NCBI GenBank assembly: GCA_046760705.1
Contig: JBHIER010000039.1
Coordinates: 1-12,809 of the forward strand
DNA from: JBHIER01 sp046760705 [NCBI: bacterium]
Lineage (GTDB): Bacteria > JBHIER01 > G020348925
DNA length: 12,809 nt
Reading direction: 5' to 3'
The notes beneath the pieces are model-generated. The model saw nothing but the letters and a program-made list of their open reading frames with translations, made no database searches and was not told the origin of the DNA. A program made the translations under genes and the position numbers. Positions 1 to 7,314 of this stretch are shown here, in pieces; within the stretch, counting starts at the first letter, position 1, and each line of letters starts with the position of its first letter.

Positions 1-346
1 CCGCCTCCTGTAAAATTCCCGGTGGTGTGATATCTTTTCCCGAATGCAAGTGCTTTTCTGAAGCGGTATCTGGCTTTCAGGATGGATCAGGCTTGGTGCT
101 GTGTTTCATAATTACGGTAACGTTTCTGGAAAAAAACGCAGCACTTCCACAGGGGATCGCGCCCTCAAGGCCTTTTTCAAAAGCTCCCGCATGGTCTCTT
201 CCTCAATCGGATACCCCTCGGGGGGTCTGGCCTCCATATCCTGAACCCCCTCGGCTGTGTGCTGTTTCGGGAGGAAATAAGTTACCGTAATTGAGAAATG
301 GCCCACTTAGGTTGGATATTTTGAATCGATTGGAATTGGGGGGATT
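1..346. other. Left-edge region without a confident gene
   Basis: I see no convincing gene here. A 64-codon minus-strand reading frame (306 to 112, GTG start) has no clear ribosome binding site. Its first codons and its stop fall inside the two arms of an inverted repeat (110-121 and 281-292), so it may be an element-borne remnant. Its middle contains an acidic/helical run (PIEEETMRELLKKAL), but I recognise no family. The overlapping plus-strand frame at 27-290 is proline-rich and looks like a shadow. Confidence 0.4.
110..292. repeat. Perfect 12-bp inverted repeat bounding ~160 bp
   Basis: The arm aattacggtaac (110-121) is exactly the reverse complement of gttaccgtaatt (281-292). The interval between them is 159 bp and contains most of a small minus-strand reading frame. 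This geometry resembles a small non-autonomous element (MITE-like) or a transcribed long hairpin. No target-site duplication is visible directly outside the arms, so the mobile interpretation is only a possibility. Confidence 0.45.
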
Positions 347-832
347 TTATTTCGCTCGAGCTATCTCGATCGCTTTTTCCACTGCTTCACCGGCGGTCCC
401 GACTCTCCGGACAATGTCAGGTTCCACACCCTGTACTCTCCAGGTCCCAAGACCTATCACATCCACCCCGAGTCTCATGGCGGTTGCTATCTCGGAAAGG
501 GTTCCGTAGCCCCCACCGATAGCGATGAGGCAGTCGGAAGATCTGACTATTATAACATTGCGTGCCTCACCCATGCCCGTTGCGATAGGTACCATGATGT
601 ACTCATTGGCGTCGCGAGTGGAGGTGCCTGGAAGAATACCCACCGTGAGGCCTCCCTCCTCGCGCGCCCCCTTCGCGCATCCCTCCATGACCCCCCCTAA
701 CCCACCGCACACGAGAGTCGCTCCTGACCGTGCGATGAGCCGTCCAACTTCCACCGCCAGCTCCATGTCCGAGGGGGTTGCCTGTGATGCTCCTATTACA
801 CCTATTGTCACTCTTCTCTCAGCACCTCTCAC
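347..832 (-). CDS. TIGR00725-type LOG-like Rossmann protein
   Basis: This is a cytosolic nucleotide-binding-type protein of about 161 residues in the LOG / lysine-decarboxylase-like superfamily, TIGR00725 branch. Members are annotated as LOG-like proteins or molybdenum-cofactor carrier-like proteins, and the substrate is not known from sequence. Visible signatures are the N-terminal beta strand VTIGVIGAS, the glycine-rich loop CGGLGGVMEG (about residues 42-51), GEARN (88-92), and GGGYGTLSE (106-114), which corresponds to the PGGxGTxxE phosphate-binding motif of LOG enzymes. I chose the GTG start at 832 because CGGAGAG lies about six bases upstream and the family begins just before this strand. 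A TTG start at 889 would add 19 residues that do not look conserved. The gene stands alone, with no close neighbour on its strand. Family assignment is firm; the biochemical role is open. Confidence 0.85.
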   Translation of the reverse strand: MRGAERRVTIGVIGASQATPSDMELAVEVGRLIARSGATLVCGGLGGVMEGCAKGAREEGGLTVGILPGTSTRDANEYIMVPIATGMGEARNVIIVRSSDCLIAIGGGYGTLSEIATAMRLGVDVIGLGTWRVQGVEPDIVRRVGTAGEAVEKAIEIARAK

Positions 833-940
833 GTGAGTCTCTCCGGGATTCTGAGAACGTATTGAGAGCACTCCTCCTCGTAATCCCAACCGGGGCGCCT
901 GGCATTTGATTTCTCAACGCGTCACATCCCGTCCCGGCTC

Positions 941-970
941 AATATATGGATTTTTCACATTTCACTGCAA
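941..970 (-). promoter_or_regulatory. Candidate promoter for the LOG-like gene
   Basis: On the minus strand TTGCAG (970-965) and TATATT (946-941) are separated by 18 bases in an AT-rich stretch. This would give a leader of about 100 bases before the GTG start at 832. The -10 is good and the -35 poor, so the call is tentative. Confidence 0.3.
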
Positions 971-1140
971 GTTTATCAGATGAAACTCTAAGGGGATATG
1001 AATGATCAACTGAATTATCTTAACAATTTACTTCAAATAATTTATGTAATATATTGAAATTAAAACAAAATAAAGTTATGACTTTTCTCCAAACGGTGAT
1101 TTTCATCACATCACACATTCCTTGTATTGAGCATATTCGC
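971..1140. other. AT-rich intergenic spacer
   Basis: The whole spacer between the LOG-like gene and the symporter stop (833-1140) holds no recognisable gene. It becomes strongly AT-rich from about 940 to 1080. A small hairpin GTGAT-tttc-ATCAC (1096-1109) lies just behind the symporter gene, but it lacks a following T run on the minus strand, so I do not call it a terminator. Confidence 0.5.
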
Positions 1141-2787
1141 TCAGGCTACCAGGGGGGCTTCGCCTCCGTTCTCGCTACGAGATTCCAACGTCTCGATGAC
1201 GCCAGCGCCGACGCTGTCACCCCAGACATTGACAGTTGTACGGAAGCGATCCAGTAGCCAGTCGATGGCTAGAAGCAGCCCGATGCCTTCGATCGGAAGG
1301 CCGACCGCCTTAAGCACGATCACCATCGTGACCAGCCCGGCTTCCGGGATTCCGGCTGCTCCGATCGCCGCCAGTGTGGCCGTGAAGAAGATCACGACCT
1401 GAAGGGCCGGGCCAAGGTGGATCCCGTATACCTGGGCGATAAATATCGCTGCGACTGACTCATAGAGAGCCGTTCCGTCCATGTTTATAGTTGCTCCCAG
1501 AGGGAGGACGAAGCTCGCCGTTCGGTTGGATATGCCGTTTTCCTCTCTGACACCCTGCATGGTCAATGGCAGGGTGGCGGAGCTGGAGGCGGTGGAGAAG
1601 GCATTCAGAAGTGCCGGCCCAACGCCCCGCACATAGGTTCCTGGGCTCCTGCGGCCGAGTAACTTCAGTATGATTGGCAGTATAATAAACCCGTGGATGG
1701 AAAGACCCGACAGAACCGTGAAGCTGTATTTGCCAAGCGCAAGCAGTTCTGGCATGAAGCCGCTGAAACCGCCGGCACGGCCGATCCGGGCCGCGATAAG
1801 TCCGAAGATGCCAACGGGTGCAACGATCATTATCCAGTGGACGAGCTGCATCACGGCATCGTTGAGTGTGGAGATGACATTTATGGTAGTGCGAACCCGT
1901 TCACCCAGGACCGAAAGCGTTGCGCCCAAAAGCAGGGAGAAGACTATCAGTGGGAGCATCTCCATGCGAACCATGGCATCAAATATATTGCGCGGAATGA
2001 GCCCTTGCCGACCTTTCTCCTCGTTTCCGACCAGGACCTCTTTCAGGGTACTGCCCACATCCCCCCTCTCCCCGCTATAAAACCCCGAGGCGGCTGGAAG
2101 AGTAATCTTCACACCGGTTCCAGATGTGGACACCTCCGGCTCAGCGATGACGAGCCGGCCGTCGATCTCTTGAACCGGCCGGCGCGTGCCGTCATCCGTC
2201 GTGACGTAGAACACATCCCCGGGCTCGCCACTTTGCCAGAACCTCACGGTGGCGGAATTCTCCGAGACTGATTCAACTGCGCCCTGGACGTCCTGATCCA
2301 TCAGAATGAGGACGTACTTTTCGTGATAAGCAGTCCTATCCCACTTCTCATTCAACAATGTCACTGTGTGACCCTCCTCACCGCCGATGCTGTAACCATA
2401 CTCCGGATGCTCCTCTCCTGGAGATATGCCCTTACCGGGACGGATGATATTAACGGCAATGATCCCGATCAGTACCGCTATACCTGTGGTCATTAGATAG
2501 TATAGTACAGTGCGCCATCCTATTGAGCCGAGGTTTCGGATGTCCCCGAGCCCCGTGATACCAACGATCATCGAGAGCATGACCAGAGGGACGACGATCA
2601 TCATGAGGGAATTCAGAAACGCCTCACCGAGGATCGAGAACTTCACTGCCAGATCCGGCAGCCAGCCGCCGATTACGATTCCAAGCACGATGGCAGCTAT
2701 GATACCCTTCAGAAGACGCGAGTGGCTCTCACTTCCAGTTTCAGGCGGTGTTTCTGCAGGAGGCAGATTTGCTTTTCCTTCAACCAT
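1141..2787 (-). CDS. Dicarboxylate/amino acid:cation symporter with extra domain
   Basis: This is an inner-membrane secondary transporter of the DAACS/SDF family (GltP, GltPh, DctA, EAAT relatives), expected to import glutamate, aspartate or C4-dicarboxylates with Na+ or H+. In the 548-aa product I see the HP1 serine motif STASSSATLPL (398-408), NMDGT (435-439), the HP2 loop GAAGIPEAG (about 477-485) and the TM8 motif DWLLDRFRTTVNVWGD (509-524). The Asp, Arg, Asn and Asp that line the site in GltPh are kept; the Arg (516) argues for an acidic substrate. Residues about 136-243, after TM3, form a hydrophilic, probably beta-rich insert absent from GltPh-sized members (~420 aa). The ATG at 2787 has GGAG eight bases upstream and overlaps the stop of a 33-aa ORF (TGATG), so I prefer it to a GTG at 2823, which has a weaker site. 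Confidence 0.93.
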   Translation of the reverse strand: MVEGKANLPPAETPPETGSESHSRLLKGIIAAIVLGIVIGGWLPDLAVKFSILGEAFLNSLMMIVVPLVMLSMIVGITGLGDIRNLGSIGWRTVLYYLMTTGIAVLIGIIAVNIIRPGKGISPGEEHPEYGYSIGGEEGHTVTLLNEKWDRTAYHEKYVLILMDQDVQGAVESVSENSATVRFWQSGEPGDVFYVTTDDGTRRPVQEIDGRLVIAEPEVSTSGTGVKITLPAASGFYSGERGDVGSTLKEVLVGNEEKGRQGLIPRNIFDAMVRMEMLPLIVFSLLLGATLSVLGERVRTTINVISTLNDAVMQLVHWIMIVAPVGIFGLIAARIGRAGGFSGFMPELLALGKYSFTVLSGLSIHGFIILPIILKLLGRRSPGTYVRGVGPALLNAFSTASSSATLPLTMQGVREENGISNRTASFVLPLGATINMDGTALYESVAAIFIAQVYGIHLGPALQVVIFFTATLAAIGAAGIPEAGLVTMVIVLKAVGLPIEGIGLLLAIDWLLDRFRTTVNVWGDSVGAGVIETLESRSENGGEAPLVA

Positions 2788-2888
2788 CACCGGTGCTCCA
2801 TTGCAATCGGTACGTACTGACACAATCCGCCGATTTGACCATCATCGAGGATCAGAAATTTGGCACGGAGTCCTTTGCCCTTGCTCAT
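2787..2888 (-). CDS. 33-aa upstream ORF coupled to the symporter
   Basis: This short ORF starts at ATG (2888-2886) and ends at TGA (2789-2787), whose final A is the first base of the symporter ATG. That TGATG arrangement is typical of translational coupling. A strong purine-rich site (GGGGGAGG) lies about 11 bases before its start, slightly farther than ideal. The peptide begins MSKGKGLRAKFLILDDGQ and ends IAMEHR. It has one Cys, a basic N-terminus and no membrane segment. I recognise no family. It could be a leader or uORF controlling symporter translation, or a tiny protein. It lies downstream of the candidate promoter at 2925-2954 and would be the first ORF of that transcript. Confidence 0.5.
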   Translation of the reverse strand: MSKGKGLRAKFLILDDGQIGGLCQYVPIAMEHR

Positions 2889-2924
2889 CCGTAGACTTAC
2901 CTCCCCCTCATCACAGACATTTCA

Positions 2925-2954
2925 ATATTACAACAAATGAAGAATGAATTTCAA
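2925..2954 (-). promoter_or_regulatory. Candidate sigma70 promoter for the 33-aa ORF and symporter
   Basis: On the minus strand TTGAAA (2954-2949) and TAATAT (2930-2925) are separated by 18 bases. Transcription would begin near 2918, about 30 bases before the small ORF's ATG. Position and quality fit a leader carrying both the small ORF and the symporter. Confidence 0.5.
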
Positions 2955-3082
2955 GGATGACGTATGGCCCAGATCTGAGATAACTGGATAATCCCCTGAA
3001 AACAGGGTACAAACGGTTGTGATCCGGCCATAAGGAAACCGATGGCGATTCGGATCCCCCGTGAAAACAGCCCATTGGGAGC

Positions 3083-3111
3083 TTGACACGAGTCACAGGA
3101 GGCGGTATTAT
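3083..3111 (+). promoter_or_regulatory. Strong sigma70-type promoter for the cytochrome gene
   Basis: TTGACA (3083-3088, perfect -35) is followed after 17 bases by TATTAT (3106-3111, five of six to the consensus -10). The start site would be near 3118, giving a leader of about 130 bases before the GTG at 3252. Confidence 0.7.
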
Positions 3112-3251
3112 CATTTGTAAATTTGGCCGGGATCCATACCCACGTATTGAACCGAATCGGAAGGGGAGCCCACTGCATATTAATGGATTGGAACGATACA
3201 AGGGGCATTCCATTGAGAGTGGATGATCCTTGAAATCTTCGGGGTTTTTCA

Positions 3252-5039
3252 GTGATTCTTCTCACACATCTAACGGGTAGGCGCAGTATTAACAGAAACC
3301 TTGCCTCTCGGCGGAAATGCCACGTTTGGTTCGTATTAGGGCTGGCCTGGGCTTTGGCCGCATGTGGCTTCGATACACTATCGGTGGCCGAAGCCGCCTC
3401 AAGCACATCACTGACAGAGACGGCTACTGCGCTTTCCCCCGCCTCGATGGCTACGGTCGGAGTTCAGGGTGGGCTTTCGCTGAGTGCTGCGAAAAACGAT
3501 TTGTTCACTACGGCGGGAATGTGCAACGCCTGCCACATGAACCTCACAACGAGTGACGGCACCGAGGTCTCCCCGGCAGAATTCTGGCGTGCGTCAATTA
3601 TGGCCAATTCAGCCCGAGATCCTTATTACCTTGCAAGCGTGAGGCTGGAATTGGTCGAATCGCCTGATTTCGCGGCCGAAATCGAAAACAAGTGTTCCAT
3701 ATGTCACATGCCAATGGCCCATTTCAACGATGCGGCCAGGGGTAACAAGAGCTTGATATTCGGCGAAGGGGGATATCTGGACCCGGGCCATCCCCTGAAC
3801 GCTATGGCCGGCGATGGTGTTTCCTGCACTGTGTGCCACCAGATTCCGGCAAGTGTAGGGTCGAAATTTCGCCACAGCGGCTCTCTGGCAATAGACCTTA
3901 CTGCGCCAATGGGGGAACGCATCATTTATGGGCCTTTTTCGATCACTGAAAGAGGAAAGGCTTTGATGAAAGGCGGTTCTGGCTACGTTACGCTTCAAAG
4001 TGAACACATCAGCCAATCGGCCTTATGCGCTAACTGCCACGAACTGCACATCAATTACATAACCGAGGAAGGAACCCTGAGTCAGGGTGGAGATGTCTTT
4101 CCGGAACAAAAGCCATACAGCGAATGGCTGGCCTCGCGATACAGCACCGAGGGCGTTTCTTGCCAGGATTGTCACATGCCTAAGATTCAAAAGGAGGCAC
4201 CGCTTTCCAACGTTATGCCCGACCAAAAGTATGAACCCATTTCGCTGCATGTGTTTGCGGGCGGAAACGTGTTCATGCTCAACCTGCTGAAGGTCTTTGG
4301 CGATGAGGTGGGGGTGGAGGCGGAATCCAAACACTTTGAAGCCTTGATTTCCCGCACCGTGGAGAAATTAACAAAAGAGACGGCTGCCCTGACAGTTTCA
4401 GAACCTACGCAGGATGGTGATGAGTTCATTTTTGATGTCATCACAGAGGTGCGGACCGGTCACAAGTTTCCCACCTCTTTCCCTTCGCGGCGGGCGTGGC
4501 TGCACGTTACGGTGACCGATGCAACAACCGGTCAGGTGATCTTCGAATCGGGCGAATTCGAGCCCAAAGGCCGAATTGCGGACAACGATAACGACTCAGA
4601 GCCCCAGGCCTATGAGCCGCATTACGATGTGATCACCACCGCTGACCAGGTGCAGGTTTACGAGAGCGTGATGAAAACCAAGACCGGTCAGGTGACCACG
4701 CTTCAGATGCGCGCCTCGGGGTTCATCAAGGACAATCGATTACTGCCTGAAGGCTTTGATAAGACCGCGGTATCAGATCTCATAGCAGTTACGGGTCAAG
4801 CGGCCACGGATGACGATTTCGTTGGCGGACAGGACAAGGTGACATATCGCATCCCGGTAGAAGGTGGGCAAGGGCCGTTCACCGTAGCGGTGGAATTGCT
4901 ATATCAATCAATCGGTCACAGGTGGGCACAGAACCTGATGAGTAAAGACACCGAAGAGGCCAGGACCTTCGGCCGTTATTACAACGCGCTGGGCAACGAA
5001 CCCGTGGTAGTTGCCTCCCAGCGCATGAAAGGCCCTTAG
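3252..5039 (+). CDS. Exported five-heme c-type cytochrome
   Basis: This is a 595-aa periplasmic or outer-surface electron-transfer protein. Five CxxCH heme-attachment motifs are visible: CNACH (91-95), CSICH (148-152), CTVCH (192-196), CANCH (259-263) and CQDCH (304-308). The sequence around them (RASIMANSARDPYY; HISQSALCANCHELH) resembles cytochrome c554 / multiheme families common in metagenomic bacteria. Residues from about 360 to the end lack hemes and look like a beta-rich domain with the motif RTGHKFPTSFPSRRAW. The N-terminus has a long basic stretch, a hydrophobic core, then ALAAC (34-38), a plausible lipobox, so a lipoprotein is likely; type I cleavage in the following AEAAS is the alternative. 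The GTG start has only a weak GGGG site seven bases upstream, but no better start precedes the signal peptide. The natural redox partner is unknown. Confidence 0.88.
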   Translation: MILLTHLTGRRSINRNLASRRKCHVWFVLGLAWALAACGFDTLSVAEAASSTSLTETATALSPASMATVGVQGGLSLSAAKNDLFTTAGMCNACHMNLTTSDGTEVSPAEFWRASIMANSARDPYYLASVRLELVESPDFAAEIENKCSICHMPMAHFNDAARGNKSLIFGEGGYLDPGHPLNAMAGDGVSCTVCHQIPASVGSKFRHSGSLAIDLTAPMGERIIYGPFSITERGKALMKGGSGYVTLQSEHISQSALCANCHELHINYITEEGTLSQGGDVFPEQKPYSEWLASRYSTEGVSCQDCHMPKIQKEAPLSNVMPDQKYEPISLHVFAGGNVFMLNLLKVFGDEVGVEAESKHFEALISRTVEKLTKETAALTVSEPTQDGDEFIFDVITEVRTGHKFPTSFPSRRAWLHVTVTDATTGQVIFESGEFEPKGRIADNDNDSEPQAYEPHYDVITTADQVQVYESVMKTKTGQVTTLQMRASGFIKDNRLLPEGFDKTAVSDLIAVTGQAATDDDFVGGQDKVTYRIPVEGGQGPFTVAVELLYQSIGHRWAQNLMSKDTEEARTFGRYYNALGNEPVVVASQRMKGP

Positions 5040-5047
5040 CATAACTC

Positions 5048-5160
5048 AGGAGCTGTCAGGTTTAGGCTTGGCTTTGTTACCAAGGAACTTATTGTTTTTA
5101 ATCATCAGTTAGGAGCAGTCCAGCCCGGGCTCGACTTTGTTGCGATGGGATCTTTTTTAA
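5048..5160. repeat. Imperfect tandem repeat, ~63-bp period
   Basis: Two related segments start at aggagc (5048 and 5111). They share the pattern aggagc-n-gtc, then ggct-n-g, then ctttgtt, then gg and a T-rich tail ending tttttaat. I count roughly 27 matches in the first 40 positions. Each copy ends in a T run. They lie between the cytochrome stop and the GYD gene. Confidence 0.4.
5067..5099 (+). terminator. Weak terminator candidate after the cytochrome gene
   Basis: CTTGG (5067-5071) can pair with CCAAG (5080-5084) around an eight-base loop, followed after a few bases by attgttttt. The stem is only five pairs, so this is a weak intrinsic terminator at best. Confidence 0.3.
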
Positions 5161-5183
5161 TTTAATGCTCAAGGAGGTGAGCC

Positions 5184-5471
5184 ATGTCGACCTACGTGAT
5201 TCTCAGCAAGATCTCTCCCGAGGCATTTTCGGATCCTAAGGATTTCCGAAAGTTAGCTACGACGGTTTCGGAGAAGATCAAGAGTGAATGTCCTGGGGTC
5301 AGGTGGAAGGATAGCTATGTGACAATGGGAAGATTTGACATTGTCGACATAGTGGAGGCAGACGATCCTGAACAGGTCGAGAAAGCTGCGATGATGATCA
5401 GAGCGTACGGCAACTCGACTACGGAGACACTCCCAGCAACACCATGGAAAAAATTCCTGGATAGGCTGTAG
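5184..5471 (+). CDS. GYD-domain protein
   Basis: This 95-aa cytosolic protein of the GYD family (small alpha/beta, ferredoxin-like fold) has no agreed function. It starts with a beta strand STYVILSKIS and has an amphipathic helix around residues 22-35. The diagnostic segment is VTMGRFDIVDIVEADD (about 46-61), where MGRFD stands for the GRYD/GYD signature. A second helix (QVEKAAMMIRAYG) and a closing strand around STTETLPA follow. Its length is normal for the family. The ribosome binding site AAGGAGGT is nearly perfect and about five bases from the ATG. No signal peptide is present. It follows the cytochrome by 144 bp and converges with the beta-helix genes. Confidence 0.85.
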   Translation: MSTYVILSKISPEAFSDPKDFRKLATTVSEKIKSECPGVRWKDSYVTMGRFDIVDIVEADDPEQVEKAAMMIRAYGNSTTETLPATPWKKFLDRL

Positions 5472-5499
5472 CTTATAGAGAAGAAAAAATCAAAAAGAT

Positions 5500-5525
5500 A
5501 AGGAGCTTACATTCTCATGTGCCTT
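5500..5525. terminator. Possible bidirectional terminator between convergent genes
   Basis: AAGG (5500-5503) pairs with CCTT (5522-5525), and inside it ACAT (5509-5512) pairs with ATGT (5517-5520) around a tctc loop. An A-rich stretch lies to the left and T-containing sequence to the right. On the minus strand the hairpin is followed by atcttttt. It sits in the 71-bp gap between the convergent GYD and beta-helix genes, where a shared terminator is expected. Confidence 0.35.
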
Positions 5526-5542
5526 TAAATCTCTTTATCCGA

Positions 5543-7249
5543 TTATCTCAATCCTGCAGGAAACTTACGGACAATACTATCTGGCGCGACTACTTTGAAA
5601 ATGAATTTATCAATGTCATATAGTATCGAAGGTAAAAGGCCGATTACTGACCTGTACTCATACTTACCAATATTGGCACACGATGGGATGTCATGAGCTA
5701 TGAGAAACTGTACTGTATATCGAGCGCATATACTGTATCTGTCTGGACCGAAGACGTTCCAAAGCTCCTCTTCTGGTAGAATGGCTTGTGTCAATATCCA
5801 AAAAGGCTCTTTTTGATTCCACCTGTTAATCAACGTGTAAGTGACTCCCAATTGGCTATCTTGCTCCACCTCTGTTGTATCCGGTGTTAAGTAGAGCGTG
5901 AGATAATCGTCTTGGTCGAAGAAGTGTGCCCCCATATCACTCCTCGTTCCATCTGCATCGAGGGAGTCTGGCTCTCCAGTATCTATACAAGGTGACCCCC
6001 AGAGGAGGCGAAAATCTCGTTTTTCCGAGAGCACAAAAAGAGGATCATCATCAATCATGCCGGGACCCCAGTTGAGGGCACCCCCTGTATCGATATATAC
6101 TGAGGATAAGCCTCCTTCCAGATCTGAATAGCTGATAGTAAGTGTACATGGAGAACAAGTACCACCTATAAATATCTCTTTGCCTTTGTTCGACTCATTA
6201 TTCCAGAAGACTGTGTTAGTGATGTTTGATAGTGATTCAAAAGCAAGGTGGATCCCCCCGCCATGTTCATTTGCAGAATTTGCTACAATGGTGTTATTGA
6301 TTATTATGGGAGTAGAGTGGTGATAGCAATAAATACCACCACCATCGTTTTCAACCCAATTTCCCTCGATTATATTTCTCAAGATGATCGCGGATGAATA
6401 CCACCAACAAAAGATCCCACCGCCTCTTTCGGAAATATTAACAGCTATAATGTTATTAGTGATTCGTGGAGAGGAGTACCAGTAACTAACAATACCACCG
6501 CCCCAGTCTTCTGCAACATTCCCGATGATCATATTACCATCGATAATTGGTGAAGACTTGTAGCAATAGATGCCACCACCATCCCCACCTGATCTATTAT
6601 TAATGATCTTATTTTTCTTGATCAGTGGAATGGATTGCTCGTTGCGCAATAATTCTTGGGAGAGCATGTAACTCGCATTTTCTTGCTTGATGTTATCTGT
6701 TATCCTTGGTGCGGAGGATCCACAGTAGATCCCGCCACCCAACTCAATTGTTGTATTCATAGTTAGTTCGTTACTCTCAATGATGGCACGGGACTGTGTT
6801 GCGCAATATATACCACCGCCTCGTGAGGCTATATTACTCGTAATGATGTTACCCGCGATTTTAGGAGAAGAGTGGCAGTAGATCCCGCCACCGTACAAGT
6901 TCCATCCGTTCTTAATGGTGAATCCTTCAAGTATCGAAGTTGAATCCTCCCCACCATGGAACCAAAAGCCACGATGGGGATATGATTCACTACCCTCACA
7001 GTCAATGATTGTCAATTCCGGCCCGTTCTCACTCATCACCATTATGGCTTTGCCAAGAAAGTCAATATCCCGGTTCCCATCACCGGTATAAGTACCGTCG
7101 GCAACCAGAACTGTGTCTCCATCAACAGCACCATTGATCCCAGCTTGAATAGTTGCTGAGTCAGCTGGCACGTGAATAGTTGTTGCCGACCCAACACTCG
7201 CAGCTACGAAGATGGCTGCTACTATGAGACAAGCTTTCATATTTCTCAT
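5543..7249 (-). CDS. Secreted right-handed beta-helix repeat protein (long paralog)
   Basis: This 568-aa exported protein has a signal peptide (MRNMKACLIVAAIFVAASV, cleavage near GSA-TTIHVP). A parallel beta-helix opening follows (SATIQAGINGAVDGDTVLVA, DGTYTG; about residues 30-57). A series of coils marked by GGGIYC then runs with Ile at 123, 147, 174, 227, 253, 279, 306 and 333, a spacing of 24-27 residues apart from one 53-residue gap. From about 400 there is the shared block CIDTGEPDSLDADGTRSDMG and a C-terminal beta-sandwich (LTLYLTP; FWILTQ). Such proteins often bind or cleave polysaccharides, but I see no catalytic site. The double-length gap (residues about 188-213) corresponds to one coil whose motif is readable only in a shifted frame (6632-6658). 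TAGGA close to the ATG gives a modest ribosome binding site. It lies 65 bp behind its short paralog. Confidence 0.85.
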   Translation of the reverse strand: MRNMKACLIVAAIFVAASVGSATTIHVPADSATIQAGINGAVDGDTVLVADGTYTGDGNRDIDFLGKAIMVMSENGPELTIIDCEGSESYPHRGFWFHGGEDSTSILEGFTIKNGWNLYGGGIYCHSSPKIAGNIITSNIASRGGGIYCATQSRAIIESNELTMNTTIELGGGIYCGSSAPRITDNIKQENASYMLSQELLRNEQSIPLIKKNKIINNRSGGDGGGIYCYKSSPIIDGNMIIGNVAEDWGGGIVSYWYSSPRITNNIIAVNISERGGGIFCWWYSSAIILRNIIEGNWVENDGGGIYCYHHSTPIIINNTIVANSANEHGGGIHLAFESLSNITNTVFWNNESNKGKEIFIGGTCSPCTLTISYSDLEGGLSSVYIDTGGALNWGPGMIDDDPLFVLSEKRDFRLLWGSPCIDTGEPDSLDADGTRSDMGAHFFDQDDYLTLYLTPDTTEVEQDSQLGVTYTLINRWNQKEPFWILTQAILPEEELWNVFGPDRYSICARYTVQFLIAHDIPSCANIGKYEYRSVIGLLPSILYDIDKFIFKVVAPDSIVRKFPAGLR

Positions 7250-7260
7250 AATTCCTAGCT

Positions 7261-7295
7261 TTTAAAAGCCACCCCCGCTGGTGCGAGAGGTGGCT
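7261..7295 (-). terminator. Terminator-like hairpin between the beta-helix paralogs
   Basis: AGCCACC (7267-7273) pairs perfectly with GGTGGCT (7289-7295) around a 15-base loop. Read on the minus strand, the second arm runs into TTTT then AAA. It follows the short paralog's stop (7315) and precedes the long paralog's start, so it may terminate or attenuate between the two. The loop is long and the T run short. Confidence 0.45.
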
Positions 7296-7314
7296 GTGAG
7301 GTTGTGAGTAACTG

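Larger units (their letters stand above)
2889..3251. other. Divergent intergenic region, symporter/cytochrome
   Basis: This region of about 360 bp separates the minus-strand small ORF plus symporter from the plus-strand cytochrome gene. It contains one promoter candidate for each direction (2925-2954 minus, 3083-3111 plus). Two overlapping minus-strand reading frames cross it and one runs into the cytochrome gene. Neither has recognisable content and I regard them as shadows. No clear operator palindrome was seen. Confidence 0.5.

Noticed and set aside
1096-1109. Small hairpin GTGAT-tttc-ATCAC as symporter terminator
   Set aside because: It has a five-pair stem and no T run on the minus strand.
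1693-2271. 192-codon plus-strand frame inside the symporter gene
   Set aside because: The minus strand encodes all DAACS motifs; this frame has no recognisable content.
2951-3406. Minus-strand frame crossing the cytochrome promoter and start
   Set aside because: It overlaps the signal peptide region of the cytochrome gene and a strong plus-strand promoter, and no domain is visible.
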